From Paenibacillus sp. MMS18-CY102 (GTDB taxonomy: Bacteria; Bacillota; Bacilli; Paenibacillales; Paenibacillaceae): 64,000 nucleotides of DNA. Below are positions 56,384-64,000 of this stretch, piece by piece (position 1 is the stretch's first letter; each line of letters begins with the position of its first letter). The position numbers and the translations under genes were made by a program. The notes below the pieces were generated by a model that was not told the DNA's origin, searched no databases, and worked only from the letters and a program-made list of their open reading frames with translations. The DNA lies in NCBI RefSeq assembly GCF_009789195.1, contig NZ_WSTC01000026.1, positions 1-64,000 of the forward strand, in the 5' to 3' direction.

Positions 56384-58540
56384 TTAGCTTTCCTGCGAAA
56401 GGCGCTTGGTGTCAGTAGTGCTTCCAAAAACCGTTGCGAGTTTAGACGTTGCTTTAATGCCATTTGCTCCGTTGATAATCGCATTGCCCTGCTCCGTATA
56501 GCTCGTTCCTGCCCAATCATTGGCCATATCGAGATATTCAAGCCCCGTGCCGTTGCCCTTCCACGACCAGCCGAGATAGCCTACGCCCTTCTGCTCGCTG
56601 TAGCTCATGATTGTCGCTTCATCAACATCGCCGTTCGTATGTTTGATGCCGAACTCGCCGATTACTAATGCCAAGTTTTTAGCTAGTACGTTATCAATAT
56701 TCGATTTTACAGTAGCGGCATTGCCCCCAGCATATTCGTACATATGAATCGAGAACATTGTGTTTCTCAGAGGGTCAGCGTTAAACACTTCCGTGCCATA
56801 ATCGACGATGGATTGCGGGTATTGGCCCCAGCCTGCTCCGTCTACCATAATTGTATTTTTGATGCCTGCGTTTCTCAGCTTAGGGATGACTGACTTGTAG
56901 CCTGCTGCCCAGCCTGCGCCATTCCATGTGCCGTACCATTCATTAGCAATGTTCAGAATAACCGTGCTTTCTTTGCCGATAAGTGCGCTCTTCATTTCGA
57001 TCCAGTAGTTTGCGATGTTTTCCAACACAGCTGCGCTGTCCGAGCCTGTTCCGTCGTGCACCTCCACGACTGCGACCATTTTATTTTGCTCAGCTAACGA
57101 AATTAGCTTCTGGAGGGCAGCTAGGCTGTCCTTCGACCACTGCTGGCCATCCGAGAGCACGATTCTAATCGTATTCGCTCCTGTTTTGGCAATGGCAGGG
57201 AACGCCACCTCCTCTTGGCCTTTATACCATGTGTAAGCATGGTTGATCCCTCTCATAATGAACGGATTGCCGTTCGCGTCGTATAGCTTCGTGCCGTTAA
57301 TGTAAAACCCAGCTGCCGTTGTTGGCTGCGAACTCGTCGTTACGCTCACAGCGTTGCTCACTGCCGATACGTTGCCCGCTGCATCCTTCGCTTTTACCGT
57401 AAAGCTGTATGCCGTATTGGCTGTTAAGCCCGTTACTGTATAGCTTGTCGAAGATGCCGTGCCTGCCAGCGCCGTTCCACGGTACACGTCATAAGCGGTT
57501 ACAGCTACGTTATCCGTAGATGCCGTCCAAACCAAGCTAACTGACGCCGCTGTTTTGGAAGGGCTTACAAGATTGGTTGGCGCTGTTGGCGCTGCCGTGT
57601 CTGGCGGCGTTGCTGCCACTTCAGTAAACTTCCACTTTTGTTGGGCGTTCCCGTTATCCGTCCACTGTTGCACATTCGCGCCATCATTCGTTGCTCCGCC
57701 AGCAACATCAAGCGCTTTGCCGCTGTTTTGTGCGATTAACTTATAATAGCCATTGCCTGCATCAACGATTTTCCATCTTTGATTCGCTTGCCCGGTATCC
57801 GTCCACTGCTGGACGTTGGCACCGTCGTTCGTAGCAGCGCCCGCTACTTCCAGCGCTTTGCCGGACTTTTGCGAGATTAGCTTGTAATAGCCATTGCCAA
57901 CATCGATAACCTTCCACTGCTGCTGCGTGTTTCCGTTATCTGCCCATTGCTGAACATTCGCGCCCTCATTCATTGAGCCAGCGGCTACATCAAGGCTTTT
58001 CCCGCTATGTTGAGCCGTGAGCTTATACACAGCCCCCGAAGCAATAGGTGACGATTCGTTCGTATTGCCGGCCGCATAAACTTCAAAATCCCACAGCGAG
58101 TATCCGTAACCTGTCCCCCTCTGCGTGCCGTACATTTTTACATATCTCGCTTTTTGCGTGCTGAAGGAAATGTTGTCGACACCGCCGTCCCCGGTTGTTG
58201 TGGAATACACCGTGCTCCAGTTGCTGTTATCTAACGAGGTTTGAATTTGGTACGCTTTGCCGTAGGCTGCTTCCCAGTTCAGCATGACACCGTTTATGTC
58301 CATCGCCGATCCAAGGTCAACGCTAATCCATTGCGGATCGGAATAAATCGAGGACCATCGCGTTGAAGTGTTCCCATCAAAAGCCATCGCTGCTGTTTTG
58401 CCCGAGTCTTCGACGGAGCTGGCGGCCGCCGTTTTGTTTAACGCCACATTGGTTGCTGCTGCACTCGTTTGGACCGGCGCTGCTGCTATGCTGCTAACTA
58501 ACATACTGAACATGATCAGGCACGCTAAAATCTTTCTCAT
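56384..58540 (-). CDS. Secreted GH5 endo-beta-1,4-mannanase with CBM32, ricin-B and FnIII modules
   Basis: A 718-residue secreted enzyme. Order: signal peptide (cleaved near TSAAA); F5/8 type C (CBM32-like) module about 30-155 (NVALNKTAAASSVEDSGKTA); ricin-B lectin (CBM13) module about 165-310 with repeated GKxLDVA...QQW; FnIII about 320-405; and a GH5 catalytic domain to the C-terminus. The catalytic Glu pair is in ILNIANEWYGTW and LVIGEFGIKHTNGD. NHAYTWYKGQEEVAFPAIAK and GYLGWSWKGNG fit the Bacillus mannanase type (GH5_8). ATG at 58540 follows TGGAGG; 21 further upstream codons are unsupported. Confidence 0.93.
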   Translation of the reverse strand: MRKILACLIMFSMLVSSIAAAPVQTSAAATNVALNKTAAASSVEDSGKTAAMAFDGNTSTRWSSIYSDPQWISVDLGSAMDINGVMLNWEAAYGKAYQIQTSLDNSNWSTVYSTTTGDGGVDNISFSTQKARYVKMYGTQRGTGYGYSLWDFEVYAAGNTNESSPIASGAVYKLTAQHSGKSLDVAAGSMNEGANVQQWADNGNTQQQWKVIDVGNGYYKLISQKSGKALEVAGAATNDGANVQQWTDTGQANQRWKIVDAGNGYYKLIAQNSGKALDVAGGATNDGANVQQWTDNGNAQQKWKFTEVAATPPDTAAPTAPTNLVSPSKTAASVSLVWTASTDNVAVTAYDVYRGTALAGTASSTSYTVTGLTANTAYSFTVKAKDAAGNVSAVSNAVSVTTSSQPTTAAGFYINGTKLYDANGNPFIMRGINHAYTWYKGQEEVAFPAIAKTGANTIRIVLSDGQQWSKDSLAALQKLISLAEQNKMVAVVEVHDGTGSDSAAVLENIANYWIEMKSALIGKESTVILNIANEWYGTWNGAGWAAGYKSVIPKLRNAGIKNTIMVDGAGWGQYPQSIVDYGTEVFNADPLRNTMFSIHMYEYAGGNAATVKSNIDNVLAKNLALVIGEFGIKHTNGDVDEATIMSYSEQKGVGYLGWSWKGNGTGLEYLDMANDWAGTSYTEQGNAIINGANGIKATSKLATVFGSTTDTKRLSQES

Positions 58541-58623
58541 ATTCAACCTCCATTGTTTTGAGCTATCGTACTTTTTCCTGAAACCAAACCAGAAAGCAAG
58601 CATCCCTCCTTTTTCAACATAAA

Positions 58624-58637
58624 TGAAAGCGCTCTCT
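58624..58637 (-). promoter_or_regulatory. cre-like site upstream of the mannanase gene
   Basis: TGAAAGCGCTCTCT, close to the CcpA cre consensus, about 85 bp before the mannanase start. Carbon catabolite repression of a secreted mannanase would make sense. Confidence 0.55.
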
Positions 58638-58777
58638 ATTTAGTTTGCACTACGTTTTCTGCTGTCCCGTGCACTTGCATCTTGTTCAGTTCAGGAAGTA
58701 GTTGTGTAGCCTAAGGAGTGGGAACCGATCGCACGAAGAAACAACAATCGATAAGAGAGGAGAGGAGGCTTTCAGAC

Positions 58778-58907
58778 ATGTTTCCGTTATTAAATCCGAT
58801 TCGTAGCCCCCGTTAAAAAGCTCGCTAGAGAAGTTGCTAAGGGCTTACTCGAATCGCTAAATCCAAATTTACATTTTGTTAGTTTAAATGTCAACAAATT
58901 TGTATAA
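58778..58907 (+). pseudogene. Frameshifted small amphipathic peptide gene
   Basis: A very strong ribosome-binding site (AGGAGAGGAGG) precedes ATG by 9 nt. The frame reads MFPLLNPIRSPR and stops. A run of five C sits at 58807-58811. If one C is removed the frame becomes MFPLLNPIRSPVKKLAREVA then KGLLESLNPNLHFVSLNVNK and FV, 42 residues with an amphipathic basic helix. No signal peptide is seen. The layout suggests a small cationic peptide, bacteriocin- or modulin-like, now broken, phase-variable, or misread at the C run. No family recognised. Confidence 0.5.
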
Positions 58908-59095
58908 CGAAATAACAAGTTAGCTAACAGGAATATTTTTTCTAAATGGCTATTCACTTTGAATCCAATAGGCTTTTAGTACTGTATTTACGAAGCAGCC
59001 ATGGCTACCAACACCTATCCTTATTCAGTATTCATAAAATGAAATCCATTCCACAAAACTTGTTAGGATAACAAAATAGTTCAAATAGCATTGTA
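58908..59095. other. AT-rich intergenic stretch
   Basis: No gene, promoter pair or repeat that I can support. It separates the peptide gene from the convergent NRPS companion gene. Confidence 0.4.
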
Positions 59096-59149
59096 ATAAA
59101 AAAGGCTGAAAGAGGATCGAGAAACCGCTCGACCTTCTTCCAGCCTTTT
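59096..59149 (-). terminator. Rho-independent terminator of the NRPS operon
   Basis: AAAGGCTG pairs with CAGCCTTTT with an imperfect inner stem; on the minus strand it continues TTTTTTATTAC. It follows the companion gene, which therefore ends the operon. Confidence 0.8.
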
Positions 59150-59192
59150 GCGTGATAGGATCATCTGAGTGCTTGTACTTGTTTACCGCGAG

Positions 59193-60296
59193 CTAGCAGA
59201 GCGCTGCCCTTTGATTGGCATCATGCTGTATAGCCCTCAACTCCTCCATAAACTGCTGTAACGTCTCTTTCTCGAGCGGCACTAATTGGCTGAGTTCGGA
59301 TAAAATTTGCTGGAGCTGCGCATCGTTTTTGAAAAACGCAAATTTTAACGCATAATTGCGCATTTTAATTGCCATAAACTCGATGTTTTTTAAGTGCTCA
59401 AGCAGTTGCTTCCCATCGTTATAGATCCCTTTTTCAATCAGATACTGCACTCGGAGCACCATACAGCGTTTATGCTCTAACAAAATCTGAAAAGACCTCA
59501 CATCACACTGCTCAATTTCCCCTGAAACAACACCTTCTAGATGATTCAATAGCATGCCATACACTTGCATGCCGTAGATTCCGTCAGCAGCATTTTCAAA
59601 CACAGAAAACTTCTGGGATGTGTTGCTGGCTTGCAAATAATCGTCCAACAAATCGATCATATTGCCCAAATCCAGCTCATAAGGCTGCTTGGCATGAAAA
59701 TGCGACCTATCATTATATTTAATAATTTCAATCTGGCTCAAATGATTATTCAGATCCGTGCTCACAAAATGAACCGTATCGACATTCCCGTTGTTATGCA
59801 CGTCAACACTATAGTAAGCATCCTCAAATTCATGGAAAGGAATCGCTTTGCACTCATACTTCCCTAAATGAAAGAAATCCGCTCCGAATAACACTTTGGC
59901 TTCAGCATCATACCCAAAAATAAGGATTTCGTGAAAGCGATGAACCTTATGGTAATACGCTTCTGCCGGAGGGATGTAGTAGCTGTTAACCGTTGCATGA
60001 AAATAATACTGATCGTCAATACATTTCATAATGAAGCCGATCATGTTCGGAAACCATTGATTGAGGCTGCCCCTATTTAACACTTGATAGTCCAATAGCG
60101 GGCAAACCCTTTGCAAATTATCAGGATAAATTAATAGGTCAAGGGCTCGCGGCTTGCGGCTGCATTTGAGCTGGATAAAGTTGCTATGAAACCACGGCCA
60201 GAACGCCTCATGCATCGAAGTGATCGCAATGACGTTCGTTTGCTGGGGATACGTCGTTATGATCGGATTTTGAAACGGCAATTTGATTTCCGGCAT
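59193..60296 (-). CDS. Unrecognised protein encoded next to the NRPS
   Basis: A 367-residue soluble protein. The N-terminal part is rich in aromatic residues and His (CIDDQYYFHATVNSYYIPPA, YYHKVHRFHEILIFGYDAEA, KVLFGADFFHLGKYECKAIP). The H..HEILIFGYD...FYGAD pattern resembles the papain-like BtrH_N-type domain seen in some antibiotic clusters, but I am not sure. The C-terminal ~120 residues are helical (RSFQILLEHKRCMVLRVQYL). ATG at 60296 follows AGAAAGG by 9 nt. It starts 36 bp after the NRPS stop and ends the operon, so a role in release, transfer or modification of the peptide is likely. Confidence 0.75.
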   Translation of the reverse strand: MPEIKLPFQNPIITTYPQQTNVIAITSMHEAFWPWFHSNFIQLKCSRKPRALDLLIYPDNLQRVCPLLDYQVLNRGSLNQWFPNMIGFIMKCIDDQYYFHATVNSYYIPPAEAYYHKVHRFHEILIFGYDAEAKVLFGADFFHLGKYECKAIPFHEFEDAYYSVDVHNNGNVDTVHFVSTDLNNHLSQIEIIKYNDRSHFHAKQPYELDLGNMIDLLDDYLQASNTSQKFSVFENAADGIYGMQVYGMLLNHLEGVVSGEIEQCDVRSFQILLEHKRCMVLRVQYLIEKGIYNDGKQLLEHLKNIEFMAIKMRNYALKFAFFKNDAQLQQILSELSQLVPLEKETLQQFMEELRAIQHDANQRAALC

Positions 60297-60332
60297 GCTC
60301 AACATCCTTTCTATTAAACGATCGTCACTTAA

Positions 60333-63300
60333 TCAAGATTGTTCAGCAAAAATAAGGTCATTTAGTTCTTTAATCGTTTGGTACCTGTAGATTTCGTTAA
60401 AGATTTCAAACGGGTAGATTTGGACGCCTCGCTTGTCTAGCTCATGATCTAGCTGCATCACTAATAGTGAATTTCCGCCCAGCACAAAGAAATTATCGTT
60501 AATGCTGACCTGCTCTAGATGCAACAACTGTTGCCAGATCTCGGCTAAGATTGCTTCAAATTCACTTCTTGGCGCTTCGAAAGCTGTTCCCGTCGCTAGT
60601 TGTGTTTCGATCTTAAGCAGTTCTAATCGATTGGCCTTTCCATTAGCCGTTAATGGGATGGCGTCAATTCGAATAAACTGGGAAGGCACCATATAGTCTG
60701 GCAGCTGTTTCAATAATTGCAGGCGCAATTCATGCGTATTCACTTCTTGCTCAGCGACAACATACGCACATAAGTAATGGGATCCGGATTCATCCTCTTT
60801 GGCCAGCACGGCACAATCGATGATCATAGGGATTTGCTGCAGCTGCTCCTCAATCTCGCCTAGCTCAATCCGATAGCCGCGTATTTTCACTTGATGATCC
60901 ATTCGGCTTAAATACTCGATGTTTCCATCAGGCAGCCAACGGGCTAGGTCACCTGTCAGATACAGCCTTTCTCCCGGCACAAACGGGTTGTCCACAAACT
61001 TCTGTTCGGTCAGGTCTGGGCGATTTAGATAACCACGCGTTACGCCAGCACCTGCGATACACAGCTGCCCAGCAACTCCAACGGGAAGCAGCTGATAGCA
61101 GCTATCCAGCATGTAAATTTGCGTATTCGCAATAGGTGTCCCGATCGACACTTCCTGTTCATCACTCAAATCTTTCATCGTTGACCATACCGTCGTTTCC
61201 GTTGGCCCATACATATTGTAGATTTTCGCGTTGCTCCATTGCCTCACTTCGTTCACTTGGCTGATCGATACGGATTCGCCGCCAATTAATATGTGCTGAA
61301 GCCCACGCAAGGATCTTCTTCCTTCTTCGTGGCTTACTAACAGTTTTAAGCGGGAAGGCGTAATCTGAAGCATGTCCACTTGGTGCTTTTGGATCAGCTT
61401 TCCTAACAGCACGGCATCTTTATGTTCTGACTCATCGGCAATGATAATCTGCAAGCCTTGCGACAGCGGCAACCACGTTTCGAGTACAAAAATATCAAAG
61501 GATAACGTAGTAAGCACCAGTATCTTCTGCACAGCAGAGACCGGAATCCGGTTCGTTACGCCGGTTATAAAGTTGTTGACGTTGCGATGCTCGACCATAA
61601 CGCCCTTCGGCTTGCCAGTAGAACCGGAGGTGTAGATGACATAAGCTAGATGCTCTTCTCCATTTACCGGTGGCAAATTAGCAGCCTCCTGCTGATAGCA
61701 GCTTTCCTCGTCCACATAGAGAGTTGTTCCGCTATAAAGGGCAGGGTTATGCAGGCTGCTTTGCGTTAATAGCAACTTGGCGCCGCTATCCTCTAGCATG
61801 TACCGGACGCGCTCGGCAGGGTACGTTGGGTCGATCGGTACATACGCACCGCCTGCTTTAAGCACAGCCATCATGCCGACGATCATTCCCATTGAGCGTT
61901 CAGCAATAAGGGCAACCAATTGGTCTTTACCGATACCATGATTCCGTAGCGTACGCGCCAATTGGTTTGCTCTTTCATTCAGTTCCCTATACGTCAGCTG
62001 CTGATCCTCGAACACGATTGCAATCGCGTTCGGCGTCTTTTCCACTTGTGCCTCGAAAAGCTGATGAACCGTTGTATGCCTTGGATAATTGGTTTGCGTA
62101 GCGTTGAACCTTTCGACCAATTGCTGGCGTTCAACTTCAGTCACCAGCCCATATTGAGCGATGGGCCTCTGCGGATTGGCCACGATTTGCTCTAACAGAT
62201 GCAGCCAATGATGTGCTAAGCGTTCTATCGCAATTCCATCGTATGCTTCCGCATTGTATTCCAAGCGCATGGACAAGGCGGTTCCTGGGATAATGACCAA
62301 ACTAAAATCATAATTGTTATGTTCATGCATCTCCATGTTCGCTACTTCCAAGCGGCGTTGGCCTGCTTGCTGGGCAAATAACTGGTCCGTTGCTGCATCC
62401 ATTGGATAGTTCTCAAAGATCAGAATGTGGTTGATCAAATCTTGCCTTTGCCCGGTCTGCGCTTGCGTCTGGTACAGCGGATAGAAATCAAACGCTGCCG
62501 ACGCTAACGCTTGCTCCTGGTTTCGCCGGACGATATCGACAAAGCGCTCATCTGGCTGGCTTTGGATTCTTACTGGAATCGTATTAATAAATAAGCCGAC
62601 CATTTGTTCTACACCAGGCAAAGAAGCTGGCCTTCCCGATACGACACTGCCAAACACGACATCGCTGCTGCCATTGTATTTTTGCAATAAAATACCCCAA
62701 GCAGCTTGCATGACCGTGTTTAATGTAGCCTGCTCGTTGCTTGCGATGGCCTGCAACGCTTGCGTCAATTGTTCGGACAATATCAAGTGATGTTTGTCCA
62801 GCACATATTGCTGCCCCTTTGTTGGCCGTTTGCCCGGCAAGCCAATGTGCTGATCATACCCATTTATATATTCGTTCCAGTAATTTGCTGCATTTTGCTC
62901 ATCCTGTTGCTGCAACCACTCCATATATTGACCGTAAGGCATGGTGGCTGGCAGCTTCGATTCCCGATGCTCTACGAGGGCAAAATAAGTTTCGAACCAT
63001 TCCCCCCAAACAATTGGCATGCACCAGCCGTCCATTAACAGATGGTGGAAGCTCCAAATTAATTGCCAGCTCTCCGTCCCAGTCCGCACAATGGCGGCTC
63101 TCATTAAGCAATCACTTTCCAGGCCAAACCCTCTGGCTCGATCCTGCTCAGCTAATTGGCGGATCGCTTCCTCATGCTTCTCTTGCGGCAATGAACGGAT
63201 GTCCTCAATCGTGAGTGCCACAGCTTTTCTGCGGAAAATAACTAACACAGCTTCCTTCCATCCCTGGTACACATTGCTTCGCAATATCTCGTGCCGCTGC

Positions 63301-64000
63301 TGTAGACGCTCCAAGCTTTGGGAGAGCGCCTCTACATCAAGCGGACCGCGAAGCCCGATGACACTCTGCTGAAAATAAGCCCCTTTCTCCGCTTCCATAA
63401 TGCTGTGGAACAGCATGCCCTTCTGCATCGGTGTCAGCGGATACACATTCTCAATAGCCCCGATAGCCCCCATCTGCTCGGACAGTTGATCCAGCTCTTG
63501 AATGCTCATATTTGTTAGCAGTACGTCACTTGGCGTTAGTTCCCCTTGTTCCTTCGCTGTGCAATGGACGATGATGTCCTGCAAATGCGATTGAAAACGA
63601 ACGGCCAGCTGTTCCAACGTTTCACGTTCATATTGGGCTTTGCTGTAGCGGATCGTGAACGACAACTGCCCCTCGTTGACAGCACCGTTGATGTCGAGCA
63701 CATGCTGCCGCTTCTCGTTCATCCCGATGTCGTTCCCAGTCGCTTTTGCATAAGGAGAGTTGCCCCAGCCGCCTTCGGACAGATCAGAATCAAATTGGCC
63801 CAAGTAGTTAAACACAATTTCCGGTTTCAGCTGGCCAGCTAGTGTATAGTTTTCCGATACGTATCGCAGCATGCCATAACCCATGCCTTTAGACGGCACT
63901 TGGCGAAGCTCTTCCTTCACCTGTTTGATCCGTGTTCCCCAGCCGTTGCCGGTCCCAGCTGACAGCTTCACCGGATACATGCTCGTAAACCAGCCTACCG
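60333..64000 (-). CDS. Nonribosomal peptide synthetase, 3' end (E tail-C-A-T), truncated by window
   Basis: An open frame of 1222 codons running off the right edge. Order: end of an epimerization domain (GWFTSMYPV, then MGYGMLRYVSE, FNYLGQFDSD); a condensation domain with VYPLTPMQKGMLFHSIMEAE and SFHHLLMDGW; an adenylation domain with YTSGSTGKPKGVMVEHRN, YNMYGPTETTVWST, YLTGDLARW and LTANGKANRLEL; a carrier domain with FFVLGGNSLLVMQLDH. Because it follows an E domain, the C domain should be of the DCL type. By alignment to GrsA the pocket residues read about D-I-L-Q-L-G-M-V-W, close to glycine codes. No thioesterase follows, so release depends on another protein. Confidence 0.93.
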   Translation of the reverse strand, partial: VGWFTSMYPVKLSAGTGNGWGTRIKQVKEELRQVPSKGMGYGMLRYVSENYTLAGQLKPEIVFNYLGQFDSDLSEGGWGNSPYAKATGNDIGMNEKRQHVLDINGAVNEGQLSFTIRYSKAQYERETLEQLAVRFQSHLQDIIVHCTAKEQGELTPSDVLLTNMSIQELDQLSEQMGAIGAIENVYPLTPMQKGMLFHSIMEAEKGAYFQQSVIGLRGPLDVEALSQSLERLQQRHEILRSNVYQGWKEAVLVIFRRKAVALTIEDIRSLPQEKHEEAIRQLAEQDRARGFGLESDCLMRAAIVRTGTESWQLIWSFHHLLMDGWCMPIVWGEWFETYFALVEHRESKLPATMPYGQYMEWLQQQDEQNAANYWNEYINGYDQHIGLPGKRPTKGQQYVLDKHHLILSEQLTQALQAIASNEQATLNTVMQAAWGILLQKYNGSSDVVFGSVVSGRPASLPGVEQMVGLFINTIPVRIQSQPDERFVDIVRRNQEQALASAAFDFYPLYQTQAQTGQRQDLINHILIFENYPMDAATDQLFAQQAGQRRLEVANMEMHEHNNYDFSLVIIPGTALSMRLEYNAEAYDGIAIERLAHHWLHLLEQIVANPQRPIAQYGLVTEVERQQLVERFNATQTNYPRHTTVHQLFEAQVEKTPNAIAIVFEDQQLTYRELNERANQLARTLRNHGIGKDQLVALIAERSMGMIVGMMAVLKAGGAYVPIDPTYPAERVRYMLEDSGAKLLLTQSSLHNPALYSGTTLYVDEESCYQQEAANLPPVNGEEHLAYVIYTSGSTGKPKGVMVEHRNVNNFITGVTNRIPVSAVQKILVLTTLSFDIFVLETWLPLSQGLQIIIADESEHKDAVLLGKLIQKHQVDMLQITPSRLKLLVSHEEGRRSLRGLQHILIGGESVSISQVNEVRQWSNAKIYNMYGPTETTVWSTMKDLSDEQEVSIGTPIANTQIYMLDSCYQLLPVGVAGQLCIAGAGVTRGYLNRPDLTEQKFVDNPFVPGERLYLTGDLARWLPDGNIEYLSRMDHQVKIRGYRIELGEIEEQLQQIPMIIDCAVLAKEDESGSHYLCAYVVAEQEVNTHELRLQLLKQLPDYMVPSQFIRIDAIPLTANGKANRLELLKIETQLATGTAFEAPRSEFEAILAEIWQQLLHLEQVSINDNFFVLGGNSLLVMQLDHELDKRGVQIYPFEIFNEIYRYQTIKELNDLIFAEQS

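Overview
The window looks like a chromosomal segment of a spore-forming, Gram-positive Paenibacillus/Cohnella-type bacterium (Paenibacillaceae). GC content is moderate. Ribosome-binding sites are strong AGGAGG types, with many GTG and TTG starts and many tightly overlapping gene pairs (ATGA, TAATG). Sporulation genes (ylbJ, yunB, a collagen-like surface protein), Bacillus-like gene blocks (ccpN-yqfL; yunB, lytH, lipA, yutD) and a nonribosomal peptide synthetase all fit that group.

Layout. 1-700: C-terminal remnant of an IS1182-type transposase, then a 51-bp tandem repeat whose units each carry a hairpin. 0.7-6.7 kb: CtpB-like protease, Gfo/Idh/MocA oxidoreductase, Cof-type HAD phosphatase, and an XPD/DinG-like helicase with an N-terminal nuclease-like domain. 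6.7-8.0 kb: collagen-like protein with a disturbed 5' end plus two small companions. 8.1-11.9 kb: sulfate ABC transporter operon (cysT-cysW-cysA-sbp). 12.2-17.6 kb: YvyE, Pgi, a beta-hydroxyacid dehydrogenase, PpnP and transketolase. 17.9-23.0 kb: BirA-controlled biotin operon (bioA-bioD-bioF-bioH-like-bioC). 23.1-27.8 kb: purU, nfo, a small secreted-peptide gene lying between two 19-bp direct repeats, a DUF2621 protein, a lipoprotein and a TIGR01777 epimerase.

27.8-38.9 kb: a complete Gram-positive Tad/Flp pilus operon on the minus strand (CpaE/TadZ-like, TadA, TadB, TadC, Flp pilin, three TadE/TadG-like pseudopilins, A24 prepilin peptidase, FHA protein). Its leader has a promoter, a terminator and a competing hairpin, so attenuation is possible. 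39.1-42.2 kb: a 32-residue membrane peptide, ndk, glpX, the PEP-synthase/PPDK regulator and ccpN, a gluconeogenic set; ccpN appears to start at a non-canonical AUC codon. 42.4-50.7 kb: M3 peptidase, YycC, small Cys protein, DUF2225 protein, truncated globin, small membrane peptide, YlbJ, NAD kinase, a YutD protein with a long Arg/Gly/Glu tail, and LipA. 50.8-56.2 kb: LytH/YunA-type M23 peptidase, APH-like kinase, YunB, guanylate-kinase-like protein, a small protein, an AAA ATPase and a VOC protein. 56.4-58.6 kb: secreted multidomain GH5 mannanase with a cre-like site. 58.7-64 kb: a frameshifted amphipathic peptide gene, an unrecognised NRPS companion gene and the 3' end of an NRPS (E tail-C-A-T, probably glycine-activating, no thioesterase) that runs off the window.

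Most of the window is ordinary housekeeping and sporulation DNA. The accessory or unusual parts are the hairpin array, the small peptide cassette, the Tad leader, and the NRPS end with its two unexplained neighbours. Start codons given here were chosen by eye from ribosome-binding sites and overlaps and often differ from the longest reading frame. No database search was possible.
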